Below, in pieces: positions 13,901 to 25,410 of a stretch of DNA of 64,000 nt. The notes under the pieces were generated by a model. That model made no database searches. It worked only from the letters and a program-made list of their open reading frames with translations, and was not told where the DNA came from. The translations under genes and the position numbers were made by a program. Source of the DNA: Siphlonurus alternatus (taxonomy: Eukaryota > Arthropoda > Insecta > Ephemeroptera > Siphlonuridae); NCBI GenBank assembly GCA_949825025.1, contig OX463779.1, positions 29,106,539-29,170,538 on the forward strand, written 5' to 3'. Each line of letters opens with the position of its first letter. Positions within the stretch are counted from its first letter, which is position 1.

Positions 13901-16900
13901 TTATTTTCAATTAAAAAAATGAAAACATATAAATAAAAGCAATGAAAATAGAGCGTGAACTGAATAGAAAAAAAAATATAAAAAAATCATGCAAAGAATA
14001 AAAGGAGAATACATGGCACATCAAATGCTTAATTTAACGCGTGTAATGACTGCAGGTGTTTACAATTAACAAAAAACTGGGTTATCATCAGCTGACTTTG
14101 AGCTACATAAAATCGTTCGTTCTTTTTTTCTTTTCATTGATCATGCAGATTTTGATTTTTTTTTTTAAATATATTCGTTTTAGGAATGGACTGGCATGGT
14201 TCGGGAGAAATCTATATATAAATTTATATTATTAAAAAATTAGACAGAGTGAGGAATTTATTTAAATATATTTCTCCTAAATTCACACCCGATATTCATA
14301 TAATATGGAATTATGGTGATAAAAACATTCCTTGATTAAACCAAAGGGCTTACATTGTACACTATAAGATCTTTGATAAAACCTAGCTGCCTAGCTTGTG
14401 TATAGAACTGATTGATCAGATGCACCAGCTTACTGGAAGTTGGTGCAATGCTTATTCCGCTAGACTCGCGCGCGGAAGAGGCAATTTATATAGACGGCGA
14501 ATCTAGCAGCGCTTTGAGCAAACCAAGGCTAACAATACGGGTCACGGGGTCAACTCACTTCATCGGCATGCGAGCAACAATGAATCAACTGGATCAGCGT
14601 CGTCGCGAAACCATCCGATGAGTTAAATTTATTATAACAACAAATTTTATTCCTTTAACTTAAAAATAATCACCCGATTGCATAGATGAGATCTAACTCT
14701 AAACCAGAGGGCCAAGTTTGATGACTTCGATTGTTCGAGCTATCAAAATCATCAAAGTTAACCATGCATGGGTTAGACCTCATCTACGCAATCGGGTGTT
14801 ACCAGTGGCGTAGCCAGGATTTGTCCAAGGGAGGGAGGGGGTTCTTCAAGATTGAGAACAGTCCATTGGGGGGTTTGAGGGGCGCAGCCCCCCAATTGCC
14901 CGCCGCAGGTGTGATTTTTTTTAAGGACACGCCCCCTTTTTAGGGAAAAATTATGAAAAAATACTATTATAGAGAATGTATAGCCTGATGCAGTTTTTTT
15001 TTTAATTTTATATTTTTTGCACCCCATTTTTTTAATTTCTTTTCAATACGTGCAGTACGTGCTGCACTAACGTAATAAGTAATAAATAATTTTAGTTAAA
15101 TCAAGTAATTCATCTAATAACCACTTTTATATTATTTTTATTAGTTTCATGATGCGCGATTTTTTTGAAAAAGGGACGTGGACTATAATTTTTTTCGATG
15201 AAAATTTGCAGCAAATTTCTTATATTTGTAAATCGTAAATTATGTATTTACCACTATTTACAATATTTTTGTCACTACTTTTTCTTAAAAAAAATATACC
15301 ACATTTTAAGACGATGTACTGATTGATCTACGAGCAAGAAAAAATATTTATATTTAAATTTTCAAGGCAGGAAAATCAATTTATTACATCAAGTATACTG
15401 TAAAATTAATAAAATTAATTTTAAAAATATCAGATTTTTTTAAGTTCAGTAATAAAATTAAAGATATGTACAGTATTATACATTAGACAATAAAACTGCA
15501 TGGTAATTATTTGTAAGATGTAATATTATACCTATATAATTAATTAAAAAATAATAAAATATTATACGAGTAATTAATTTTTAGTTTTATGCTGAACTCT
15601 GAACATCATGCGGGGAATGTTTTCAACATTTTTTTATATTTTAAATTGTTGTCTACAAAAACATAAATAACTTAATAATGGAATACTACATAATATAATT
15701 ATAATAATAGTTTGTTTATTTAGTTCGTAGACTAGATGTTATATATTATCGATGACGAAAAAAGCAAAAAAGCACATTGGAATTACATAATAGAATTATA
15801 GCATACTTAAATAATCATAATACTGTAGACGGATTTTATATAAATTAAAGTTGTATTAACAATGTGTTTCGGGGATATAAATTTTTAAATTTTTTTTTTT
15901 GTTTGTTTTAAGAAAATGTTTCATAAAATTTTAACTAAATCGTATCCGTCGATACCATTTTTTGTTATTTTACTAAGGTTCAGCTCTCAAGGGGGGGGGG
16001 GTTATAACCCCCCCCCCTTGTCTACGCCCCTGGGTGTTACTCTTGAAACTTGAAAATGATCATAGTTTTATCATTTAATAAGAAATGGTTTTATAAGCAT
16101 GTGCCAAAATTACTTGCATTTCTTCTGAAACTGAAGATTCTTCAATTTTTACGCACAAATAAGCATATCTATTAACACTTTATAAGATGTATGTCATGTG
16201 GTATACTTACCGTATCAGTATATTATTATATTTATTTGTAATTAATTGTGTTTGCGAGCGTATTCATAGTTTAAACTTCCTTTCAGTGCATGGTTCCATA
16301 GATTATACACACAATAGACATATAGCAAGTAATGAGAAATGAGATTAAGAATGTTTCCTGCTGTACAGTATATAAGATACCCTAAAAATCTTACTGCACA
16401 TCTGAATCTTGGTTAATGGAGTGATTGTTCCTTTACGGACAGACCTAAAGTCTTAGGTCAAGAAAATTATGCCTTGCGTGAGTTGCGTGTCTGAAGTGTC
16501 TGAACCTGTTTGCTACGTCACAGTAATTGCAGTGCTGTTGAGGGAAAACGCCAAGTGGAGGTCATCGTCATCAAACCCAGCTGCTGTTACTCGCGCATAA
16601 TAATATAACGCAATGTCATGCATATATGAGCATAGGATTTCCTCTCGGAGAAAAAGAAAACTTTGCATTGGTTGGGCTTCTCAACCTTGATTATAATTAT
16701 TAATCCGATATTTGTGGCTCTCGTTATTACATCTTCTATTATATATAACGTTATATTTTAAATTGCATCTTTGTTTATTTTTACTATAAATTAAATAACA
16801 TAAAAACAATGGGTATATAAATATACTTTATAATCTTTATAATATATACTGTAGTAATAATCTCAACGGTACAATAAAATGAACTCGTCCATAGTCTTGA

Positions 16901-19900
16901 GGTTGAACGCTAGTAACTAAAAATAAATAGACGAAGTTGCGACTTTGCGCAGCGACGTTAGTTCTACATTGTGATGACATGAACCCGTGACCTCATGGTT
17001 CGAACCAACTCTCATGAAGATCACGATATGGGAGTGTCTTTTTAACAGTCCAGCAACCTGAAATGTCATTCAACCCTCCATGCAGCTAGCTTCCAGTCAG
17101 ACATGAATAGACTCATCTCTTTTTCTGTTTTATGTTCGGATGCAGTATTATAATATAAATTTAAATATATATTATATAATTATATATATTGAAGCCTACA
17201 CTACTAGTCGTCCACAACGAACCGCAGAGACAGTAAAATAATAATAAGACAAGCTGTAAAACTGCGGAGAAAAGCACTGTCGCATATCACAAAGTACGTG
17301 ACATAACCTATAACAATTTTATTTCTTATTGAGAGCAATGTACGAGAAAAAACAAGAAAACTTGGAATTCTAACGACAGTAGCAAATAGCAATCGAGCTG
17401 GGGTATTTGCAATGTTTTCGGTTTGGCTCGGTTGCAGCTTAATTACTGAGTGTTGTAAAAACGACTAACTTAGTAGTTGAGTCACACATACATCCCTCTA
17501 CTACTACAGTAATTTAATTAGGCAGGTAACCTTTCGTCTTCCAGGACAAAATTTGACAAGTAAATGCGCATTAAATTAGTTTGGTATTCAGGTAAATAGG
17601 TACTGTACTCTTTTTACTGTGATATTATTGACCAATGACCATCAAATTTACTGTTTACAAAAACAAACATGGAAACTAACTACAATGGAGTCAATGGGCC
17701 TTCACCTTCACTGCATCAGTTATCGTTATTAGTGTCATTACTTCATTACTTGTTTTTTTTCTGTTTTATGTGACATTTGCCGAGAAGTGAGAATCGATAA
17801 CTCACTGATGCCGAGTTTTAAAAGGCTCAGAGAGCTAGACACGGCGGTCGCTTGCACCGAGCCAAGTACGTTCGCCCTTTCCCGGTGCAAGCGTCCTCGT
17901 TCGCTCGCTGTTCGGTGCAAGCGCACTGGGTTTGCACCGGTTGCTCGGGCCGCTCGGCGGCAGCAGCAATAAACAGCGAGCACCAACAAAACAGCAGAGG
18001 GATGCTCCTAGCTAGTAGCATTAGCACTTGCAATACAAAAATATATTATGCTAAAAGGGCCTACCAAACCTTACAGCAAATACAGCAAGGTTTCTGAATA
18101 TGTTATTTTTTTTATTTTTGTCTTCTAAAAGTTCAATCGGATGACCTTTTTTTAGAACTCCATTTTACGCGATGATGCACTTTCTTTTTTAAAATTATTT
18201 GTTTATTAATTAAGCAAATATTGTGTACATACTTTTTACGCATTTTTTTTTTTTTTTTAATTAAATTGACTACTTTGGGCATTGACGGTAGCAGTACCAC
18301 GTACCACACAAAGACGAGTATTATGTTTTTATTATATTTAAAGTAGATAGAGTTAGCGATTTCATTTTTTTGAATATTTTATTTTCTAAAAAGAGTTTAT
18401 TCCTGCCTTCTAATGAGAAATGAAAACCAAAAAATTCCATCTCAAATTGCTTCACCACAAAAAATTCACAAAGTTGGTGTTTCGGAGGTCTTTAACATGT
18501 GCATCCTTATATGGAACGGAAAACAGCTTTTTACTCCAACTTCGTCTAAACTATGGTACCAATTAAAAAATACGTACTGTACGTAATCTATGATGAATTC
18601 TTTAATGGATTTTTAAATTAAAAAAAAAAAAAAAAAATACGGAGCCGTTTTTCCGAAAAAAAAAATTTTTTTTGCGGGTGAATTCTCCCACAAGGAGAAT
18701 GAAGCGTGAAGCTTCTAAAAAAATGTACTGTATGTAAAATAAATAGATACACTGGATGGATGTGGAATGCTCCAATTTTGAATTAAATATTAATTATTTC
18801 AAATATGTACCTGTCAAGAAAAATTGCATATGTCTTGCTGACGAGTTTAGGGTCTGTGTAAAATATATAATATAGCTTCAAAGTCAGTTTTATTGCGTTA
18901 TTATTTTTATACTACAATAAGTCAGCTATAGTTGTCATATTCGGAAAAGTTTGCACTCACAACATCAACACTACTTGAAGTAATGTTCCTCTAGTTTCTT
19001 GGTTAAAGCTCATTGCAAGGTACATACTAAAGTTCTATATATTGACTGACGTCCCCAAATTGCATTTATATTAAGTACTGCTGTCATCTATCAAATTGCT
19101 CAATGGACATTCAGGACAATGGAACACTGGTGGTCAAAGATATTAGATATATGTCAGCACTAAATAATAGTTTGTTTTTCTGAAGATATTATTTCAGGCA
19201 AGCTCTTCAAGTTGTGTATAAAATACGACAATAATTTTTTTTATTGTTATTAAATTATAATTTGTACAGTACACTACCTAAATATAAAATCTTTTAAGTG
19301 AGAATTTACAGCAAGAAATGTTCTGACATGACGTAATTTTACTATTTTCCCCCTCCCATTGCAGCCTATAACATTACAACTGGAAGTGGAAACTGCTAAT
19401 TTGCGCCCTCAGATATAAACTCTCGTCGTTTGAAAGCCAGTGTCAAAATTTCAATTAAATTCATGACACTCATATTTTTATGTCCACCAAGAAAATAATA
19501 GTAATTGATTTTTGTTTAAAAATGATGCTGCTGATGTACAAAATATACGTTGTAATGATTTACATTGTAATACCATTCTATTAATTGTATTCGTGCTTCT
19601 GTTTAAGTTGAGGGGTTTAAATTTGTTCGTGCTTATTTTTGATTGTTTTGTTTTTATCTTTTGTTAATGTTATTAATGTATTGTTTTGTATTGTTATTTT
19701 TAATAAATATAGGTAATTTTGTTTAAACTTACTATACGTGTTGAATAATTGTATGTAACTCATTGTCAGTTCCAACCGATAGGGCTTCATTTAGGGCCTT
19801 GGTTGGACTGTATTTGTATACAATTTCATAATAAAAAACTTAAAAAAAAAATCTGCAATATTTCATAGACACCGATTTAGCAATTCAACGTTATTGCACA

Positions 19901-21051
19901 CATGCTGCTTGTGTGAATGGTGGTGTATCTGTTTATTGAGAGACTTGGTTGTGTTGCATCAATATTGATAAAAGATCATGCAATCTACGACACAATACCA
20001 TTATAATTTTTTTTTATATATCTTCGTTTAACAAACTGTTCTCATCATACAGCTTGAAAGTTTGTTATTATTATTATTATTAGTTAAGAGACAAATTGTA
20101 GAAGTCAAACCAAGAATGTTTATAAACAAAAGTTGGAAAATAATTATCTGAACGACAAGGAATACTGTGTCAACTTTCACTATACAGTCCTATAATGCAT
20201 CAACCCTTCAGCTAATAACCCTCTCTGTACATAAATAAAATACATATTTATAAATTTTAGAATACACATTTACAGGCTTTTGCTGAAAATTGTCACAAAA
20301 CATGCTTGACAAATGACCAAGTTTACAAGTCAAGAGAAGTGGAATATTCTACGAAAGGAAAAAAATTCTCCATCTTACCTCAGCCCAGAAGCAGACAATG
20401 AGGGACGAGCCTGAGAGTAGAAGCGGGTAGAATGCACTCATGAGGCTGCGGGGCCATCCATCACGGAAACCATTCTGTTAACAGAGCCACACACAATCAA
20501 TTTCAGCACTATGTCAACATAATTAAACATCATTAATTAGGTACTTACCGGTGAGGTAAAATAAGCCCCCCGAATCACTGTTGCCAGAAACATGAGAAAG
20601 TAGAGAAGTTTTTGTGTTGTCACTCGACAGGCACGAGCCAAAGAAGGAGCTTTCATACGCTGAAACTCGGCCGTAATGCACATCACCAGTTGAACTAAGC
20701 ATATTAATGCCAGTATGAAAAATACTGATGCAAATCCCACTTGGTAGCCAAAGTTTGGAGAGTGGCATTCATCACCATCAAACTGGATCTAGATGCAAGA
20801 CAAAGACAATTATTGTTAAGTGTTTACTGTTTACACTCACATAAAATTATGTACAGCAATTGACATACCTCGCACAAACATGTACCATTATGACATTCTC
20901 CATGGCCAGAGCAGTTCTCTGCACAAGTCCTATTGTTCCACGCCATCAGACCAAATTTCATCAGCAGAGAAATAGGATTTTGAGTCGTCAACTGCATCAG
21001 TCGATCCATCCTACAGCCCAAATCAACTCTGAGCAGAAAGGCCCAGCAAGC
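1780..21051 (-). CDS. EGF-like / multi-pass membrane protein with RING-CH zinc finger (probable membrane E3 ubiquitin ligase), 5' end not found
   Basis: Twelve minus-strand exons splice without breaking frame: 21051-20869, 20788-20549, 20474-20379, 8314-8162, 7070-6975, 6338-6186, 4189-4038, 3772-3674, 3587-3466, 3154-2934, 2695-2505, 2005-1780 (643 codons plus TAA). In order they encode an EGF-like module (CAENCSGHGECHNGTCLC), then about seven hydrophobic segments spread over exons 2-8, a polar linker, a RING-CH finger in exon 10 (CWICYD, CQCRGD, VHHDCLRRW, CKVCGSAY), two more membrane segments and a Ser-rich tail. RING-CH fingers of MARCH proteins bind E2 enzymes and ubiquitinate membrane proteins. 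The motif FWAEVFH, and a loop beginning GVEVFFK, resemble TOM1/GPR137-type seven-pass proteins; that link is inference. An ATG lies at 21009, but the frame is open up to a good acceptor at 21052, so a signal-peptide exon may lie further upstream. Exon 8 uses a GC donor. Exon structure is firm; family name is not. Confidence 0.82.
2934..3154 (-). CDS. Exon encoding the RING-CH zinc finger
   Basis: The exon carries the eight zinc ligands in C4HC3 order: CWIC, then CQC after fifteen residues, HHDC, and CKVC near the end, with a Trp in CLRRWL as in MARCH family proteins. An acidic stretch (ESEEGEAQD) precedes the finger. The exon is joined in phase to the preceding linker exon and to the following membrane-segment exon. 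Confidence 0.88.
6186..6338 (-). CDS. Possible cassette exon (exon 6) of the RING-CH membrane gene
   Basis: This 153-nt exon has phase 0 at both ends, so it can be kept or skipped without a frameshift. It encodes a hydrophilic, Ser/Arg-rich 51-residue loop starting VRGGFLSEHE. The next exon (4189-4038) starts LRGGFVEGLP and could join directly to exon 5, which ends in VEVFFK. The shared RGGF start suggests alternative use or an old exon duplication. No transcript evidence is available here. Confidence 0.55.
7947..7973. repeat. TG dinucleotide microsatellite
   Basis: About 13 uninterrupted TG units follow a T-run in an intron of the RING-CH gene. Confidence 0.9.
10986..11374. mobile_element. 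Palindromic MITE, family A copy 1 (TA-flanked)
   Basis: The ends are exact inverted repeats (tagacaataatggttgca on the left, its complement on the right), and both arms carry matching TTTT-rich, AGTGCGGGAACTAATT and GGTGGTACATCT blocks. Nothing in it codes for protein. The outermost TA on each side fits a Tc1/mariner-type target, which is inference. A second copy is at 32237-32607. The tip carries CRE-like TGACGTCA sites and an internal 28-bp direct duplication (ccgtgatgtcatcaatagcc-type). Confidence 0.8.
12641..13284. mobile_element. Satellite-filled element with TCAGGGA inverted ends
   Basis: Left end TCAGGGATCGGAT matches the complement of the right end, ATCCGGTCCCTGA. Between them are two arrays (about 12655-12870 and 13020-13275) of roughly 38-bp monomers built on the palindrome GCATCCGGATGC, followed by AGATGCACGGGAAAAA-type spacers. 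Both arrays start with the same leader (cggatgcagatgcaagatgc), so a unit appears duplicated. The open frames here, rich in His, Cys and Ala, are products of the repeat and not genes. Confidence 0.75.
14671..14798. repeat. Short inverted-repeat element interrupted at its edge by hAT DNA
   Basis: The left arm starts CACCCGATTGCATAGATGAG and the right arm ends with its near complement, CTCATCTACGCAATCGGGTG. The hAT element begins four bases after the right arm. Confidence 0.65.
14803..16032. mobile_element. Non-autonomous hAT-type DNA transposon, 1.23 kb
   Basis: The left end CAGTGGCGTAGCCAGG and the right end TTGTCTACGCCCCTG are inverted repeats of the form common in hAT elements. They are flanked by an exact 8-bp duplication, ggtgttac, at 14795-14802 and 16033-16040; 8 bp is the hAT hallmark. 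The interior is AT-rich with no transposase frame, so it was probably mobilised by an enzyme encoded elsewhere. The exact duplication suggests a fairly recent insertion. Confidence 0.88.
17840..17975. repeat. GC-rich cluster of GGTGCAAGCG repeats
   Basis: The decamer CGGTGCAAGCG or its complement (CGCTTGCACCG) appears at least four times within 120 bases, in an island much richer in GC than the surrounding intron. Overlapping reading frames on both strands encode Arg/Ala-rich peptides without family resemblance. Function unknown. Confidence 0.5.
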
Positions 21052-22720
21052 CTGTTAACAGAAACTAATTATTTTTTCACGACTATTATGTGAAAATAAT
21101 CTACATAAATGTATACTGCAATCACGAAATAATAAAATACATGGAAGAGTAGTTTGGAACATATTTTACTACTGTAGACTAAATAGTAAATAATACTGAT
21201 GAAGGCTCCAAGAATGATGATGCTCAGAGCTTATACCGAAAGCAGCTGTCATTGATATCGGCATCCATACATTTCACTGTTCATCACGGTGACAGCTGAT
21301 AACAAAAATCAAACAACTTGCCATGTAGGACATGGTTGCAACATTGCTAATTCCTAGACAATTAATAGGCAATCCTACAGCCCCCGTCGGTACATACTGT
21401 ATGCATACAGTCTATACAGTATGCATAACACTGTAGTGGTGTAGACAATGGGGAAGTGGGACCCCTTCCTTCATCCCCCACCTTTCCTTCCCGAAAATGG
21501 TAGCGGGGTAGCAGTATGCATATAGGGAAAAATATTATTTATTATTATTATTAATGTAAATATTAAATGGGCCGAGACCACTCTGGGTCCATGTATTTTT
21601 TCTCCATCCATTTTTTAAACTCCCTTCACCCCTTCCTCCCCTAGCTCCCAAAGCCGAATATATTGTAAACGGTAAACATATTGTAAAATATAATTATGCA
21701 TACTGTATGCACCTACAATTTTATTATTATTTTTCACTGTGCCTCCAAAAAACACCAAAACTGAAAAGAGGACCATGATGCAAGCAGAATCGCTCTATGT
21801 AACTATTGAATTATGCCCAATCCCTGCATGAGCTCTCCCTGTCATCCCTGTGGAAATTTTTATATCCTATGCCTACTGTACTGTATGCATACTCATACTG
21901 TAATTGTGGTATGATAAAATATTATCATAATACAGCTCTATGTGGTGATAATGCTGATATATCCAATAATAAAATAATATACATACGTATACAGTATGCA
22001 TATACACATGCATAATTTTATTAATTTCCTAGTGCATATTTTTTGGTGCTGGAATCTGGAATAGAACCCAGATACAATGTATGCATACTGTACATGCATA
22101 ATATGCATATTCCAGATAGAATCTCTCATGTACTGTAAGTTCTCATCCTCATGCAAATTAAGCTATATTTTACCTGAAATTGGCTTCTTTTAAACGTTTT
22201 AGTCCAAAGAACACTTACTGAAATACTATTAAAATGACACTGTCCAAATAGTCTACATTCTTCACCTCACAATGCACACCACTCAACAACTCTCCATTCT
22301 CCTATTTCTCCATCAAAATCAGCCGTGAGCCGTTTCCTATTTTCCTATTCAGATTCAGACTGTTTACGTACTTTGAAGTAAATTTTGCATGGTAGTTCAA
22401 AATAGTTTCATATAAGAAATAGTAAGAGATTAAAAAAGTATTTAAAGTATTAAAATTCACTAAATACAATTTTATAAGATGAATTTTAATTTTTTTAGTC
22501 AATTTAATATTTTTTTTTACACTAAGATATTCTTAATTCGAATCCGAATTTATATTGAAATTTGCAAAAAAAATACACTGAGCGTAGTAATTTAAGGTTG
22601 CAGATCTGAAATTTTATAGAGGCTATCGTAAAAGAAATATTTTTTAAAATGTTAAATTGTAAGTTTTCAATGAAAAATACTTAATACGTATACCTACGAA
22701 ATCTATTGAGAACACGTTGA
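21052..22720. other. Intergenic DNA between the RING-CH gene and RpS20
   Basis: No exon with a convincing signal peptide was found for the minus-strand gene, although its first exon is expected here. About 21390-22110 contains a cluster of ATGCATAC/GTATGCAT palindromes. The remainder is AT-rich and featureless. Confidence 0.5.
21395..22110. repeat. Dispersed cluster of TACTGTATGCATA motifs
   Basis: At least six copies of ACTGTATGCATAC or its complement (for example near 21395, 21417, 21508, 21697, 21880, 21990 and 22080) lie within about 700 bases. They are partly palindromic and irregularly spaced, so this is not a simple tandem array. Confidence 0.55.
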
Positions 22721-22723
22721 GAA

Positions 22724-22845
22724 CATTCTTTCCGTTTCCGGCAAGTTTCTTGTTTCGTTCTGACACGTGCAGATTCATCAGCCTGGTTCAGCGCTGATCA
22801 TTGTACGGTTTTGATCATCTCGACCAGGCAATTTCATTCCAAACC
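22724..22845 (+). promoter_or_regulatory. Probable RpS20 transcription start and 5' UTR with pyrimidine tract
   Basis: CATTCTTTCCGTTTCC about 110 bases before the start codon resembles the terminal oligopyrimidine start of ribosomal-protein mRNAs, which links translation to growth signalling. The exact start site is inferred. The same region may serve the divergent RING-CH gene. Confidence 0.4.
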
Positions 22846-25410
22846 ATGGTAAGTATATGGTTATGAAAACTACCTTTACATAATTTATATCTGTATGCAT
22901 TTAAAACAAGAAAATTTTAGCAGAGAACTAAAAAAAAAATAGTCAAAAAGATAACCGGTCATCATGACGCCATGGCCCAAATCCGCCTAACTTACTGTCA
23001 TAATTGGGCGTGCAGAATTTGCCTGTTGGATATATATATATATTCATATTATAGGAATACAGTATCATACAAATACAAAGCCATCAATAAAAAACTATGC
23101 ATGTGAAACTAATCTCCTAAAACTTATTTCCAGTCTTACAACAAGGACCCCGAAAAGCCCGGAGTAGAGACTGCAACAGTCCATCGTATCCGCATCACCC
23201 TGACCTCAAGGAATGTGAGGAGCTTGGAGAAGGGTGAGATTTTTATCCCACAACTCCAGTTCCTTGTCCCTTGCATGCATGAAGGTGCTCTCACATACTT
23301 TGGTCCAAAATTGCTGCAGAATCTCGCCGCAACACGTCATAGCCATCTTGTTTGGTCCAAAATTGCTGCAGAATCTCGCCGCAACACGTCATAGCCATCT
23401 TGTTGATGACTCCGCAGCACTCCATAGCACCTTGCAATTTTTTGCGGTGCGTTTGCGGCAACCTGTTAAAAAATCTATGTCATCTCGATGTTGCTATCAG
23501 ATTCAAGTAATTTTCTGCTGCAGACGAACGAGAGTATGTGAAAGTCTTGCAGCATTAATACAGGCTCCGTAGCAATTTTGGACTACATGGAAAAGGACCT
23601 TCATTTTATGCTGAAATTATCATTAATTTATGCATATATATGCATGATACACAATCACTACGTTTACATGACAGTGTTTAATGCGTATTCGTTAACGACG
23701 GATAATGTTATTCTTATGAGGCGTCGTCAACGGATGTGTATTAAACACCTTCATGTAAACGTAGTGAATGTACTGTTCAACAATTGTAAAGTTACTGCCG
23801 AAAGAAGCCGGAAGTGGAAGGATTTTGGTTAAATAATGATCATGAAAAATCTAAAACGTTGCAGATTTGTCAAACACCCGAGTATAAATATCTCTGCCAA
23901 GTCTTAGAATCTTCATGATCGTAGTTTAGCAAAATTCTACTTCTGGCTAATCTTACATAATGGAATCTTACATTTGTTAAAAACTTTGTACGTAGAGGGA
24001 AGTTTTAGCACTCAAACAATCATCAGGATGCTGATGTTTTTAGTAATTCCAAACAAGGTGGCTGGATGTAAGGTGAAGACACAGAGCTGCTGCCCCCACA
24101 CGGGCAGCACATAACTAGTAAATGCAGATGACAATCCCTTTTTTGGAGCCAAAAAAAAGTGATCATCATCTGCATCTACTAGTTTCACGCTAGGCCGTGT
24201 GGGGCGGCAGCTCCGTGTTTTCGCCTTACTATCAAGCCACCTTGATTCCAAAAACAGTTACTGCTTCTCCATAGAAAATCCAAAATTTAAAAAAAAAAAA
24301 AAAAATGCAACGATTATCCAACAAAAAACCTTACCCATCTAATTGACATAAATGTAAAGGACTCTCTGAAGGCTTTGCTTTATGCAAATAATCCTCCCTG
24401 TAGCCTCTCAAAGCTTTTCACCAGCCTTGAATGCAGAGAAATATATCAATTGGTTTACTGGAATCTGCTTAGATAGTAATCTTGGTTATAATTTTTAATA
24501 GTGCTTTTCTTCTTTGCCAGTGTGCTCTGACCTGATCAATGGTGCCAAGAAGCAGCAGCTCCGTATTAAGGGGCCTGTCCGTATGCCGACCAAGGTTCTG
24601 CGCATTACCACCCGTAAAACACCTTGTGGTGAGGGCTCCAAGACCTGGGACCGCTTCCAAATGAGGATCCACAAACGAGTCATCGACCTTCACAGCTCGT
24701 CTGAGATTGTCAGACAGATTGTATCCTTTTGGACGTGCATTGCCAGTGTTGGTCTCTACTATTTTGAATTATGAAAGTTCTGGAGAGGAGGAGGAAGGCA
24801 AATAAGACCTTTAGACTATTTATTCCAAATAAAGTACTCTGTTGTTTGTTCAACGACTTTGCAGTCACACCTCAGAAGCTCCACTGCAGCAGTGGATGAT
24901 ATAACTGTCTCTCAAAAAAAATTCAGAATCATTATGAGGTTGCTAAGGTTTACATGTTAATCAAATGGGACTACAACAATCGATTGTTCGTGTTATCTTA
25001 CCCTTAAACTTTTTATTTTAAGATAATGGAGTTCCTTTGCCTTCCCAATTTTATATGAAAATTAAATTGCAACATTGAAATTCGTTCGTTGAAATTATAG
25101 CTTTGAAGATAAAAAAATGGAATCATGTTACGAAGTGTTGTTGCAAAAGTGATAAATTCCTACCCAGAAGTATGTTACCTCTTGCTAAGTGCATTTTATT
25201 AAGCTTTGCAGAAAGCAAAAAAAAATTTAACTTCACATTTACTAAATACGTACTGTAGTAATTACTTGCAGTAGGTTATGTATATGCTAAAAATGGTTAC
25301 TGTATGTTTTGTGTGTCTGAGGCTTTTTGGCATTTCCTTGACTAACAGCACAGACTTCCATCAGCATTGAACCAGGCGTCGAGGTGGAGGTGACCATTGC
25401 AGACTCTTAA
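22846..25410 (+). CDS. RpS20: 40S ribosomal protein S20 (uS10), complete
   Basis: Four coding exons, 22846-22848, 23134-23233, 24521-24720 and 25354-25410, give 119 residues plus TAA, the usual length for eukaryotic S20. The protein reads [13 protein letters not shown] at the start and has [53 protein letters not shown] and a C-terminal [15 protein letters not shown], all diagnostic of uS10. It is a structural protein of the small ribosomal subunit head. The first coding exon holds only the ATG, as often happens in animal ribosomal-protein genes. All junctions are GT-AG. Introns 2 and 3 contain palindromic transposon pieces (23656-23766, 24047-24256, 24913-25007). No snoRNA could be supported in the introns. 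Confidence 0.96.
23656..23766. mobile_element. 110-bp palindromic MITE, family C copy 1
   Basis: The arms begin CACTACGTTTACATGACAG and end in the near complement (TTCATGTAAACGTAGTG), with the same TTAACGACGGATAATG-type core as the copy at 44136-44243 in the vitellogenin-receptor gene. It lies in intron 2 of RpS20 and is non-coding. Confidence 0.75.
24047..24256. repeat. Imperfect long inverted repeat in RpS20 intron 2
   Basis: The left arm (AAACAAGGTGGCTGGATG, then GAGCTGCTGCCCCCACACGG and AACTAGTAAATGCAGATGA) pairs with the right arm read in reverse (CAAGCCACCTTG, CCGTGTGGGGCGGCAGCTC, TCATCTGCATCTACTAGT). The arms have diverged, which suggests an older MITE. Confidence 0.65.
24913..25007. 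mobile_element. Truncated TTAA-family MITE remnant in RpS20 intron 3
   Basis: The sequence AGGTTTACATGTTAATCAAATGG followed by TGTTATCTTACCCTTAA matches the right end of the element at 30442-31705, including the terminal TTAA. The left half is missing. Confidence 0.65.

Larger units (their letters stand above)
8315..20378 (-). other. 12-kb intron of the RING-CH gene, rich in transposon remnants
   Basis: The intron lies between two exons that join in phase (CFWAE to VFHLRDL). It holds a TG microsatellite neighbourhood, a palindromic element at 10986-11374, a satellite-filled element at 12641-13284, a small palindrome at 14671-14798, and a complete hAT-type element at 14803-16032. Islands of higher GC occur near 12000-12310, 13720-13880 and 17820-17975; no coding family is recognised in them. 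Confidence 0.6.

Noticed and set aside
14731..15027. Reading frames of 70-84 codons on both strands
   Set aside because: They run across the left end of the hAT element and contain its terminal inverted repeat; no transposase motifs.
24721..25353. Possible snoRNA in RpS20 intron 3 (GTGGATGATATAACTG resembles a C box)
   Set aside because: No matching D box and no terminal stem at a suitable distance.
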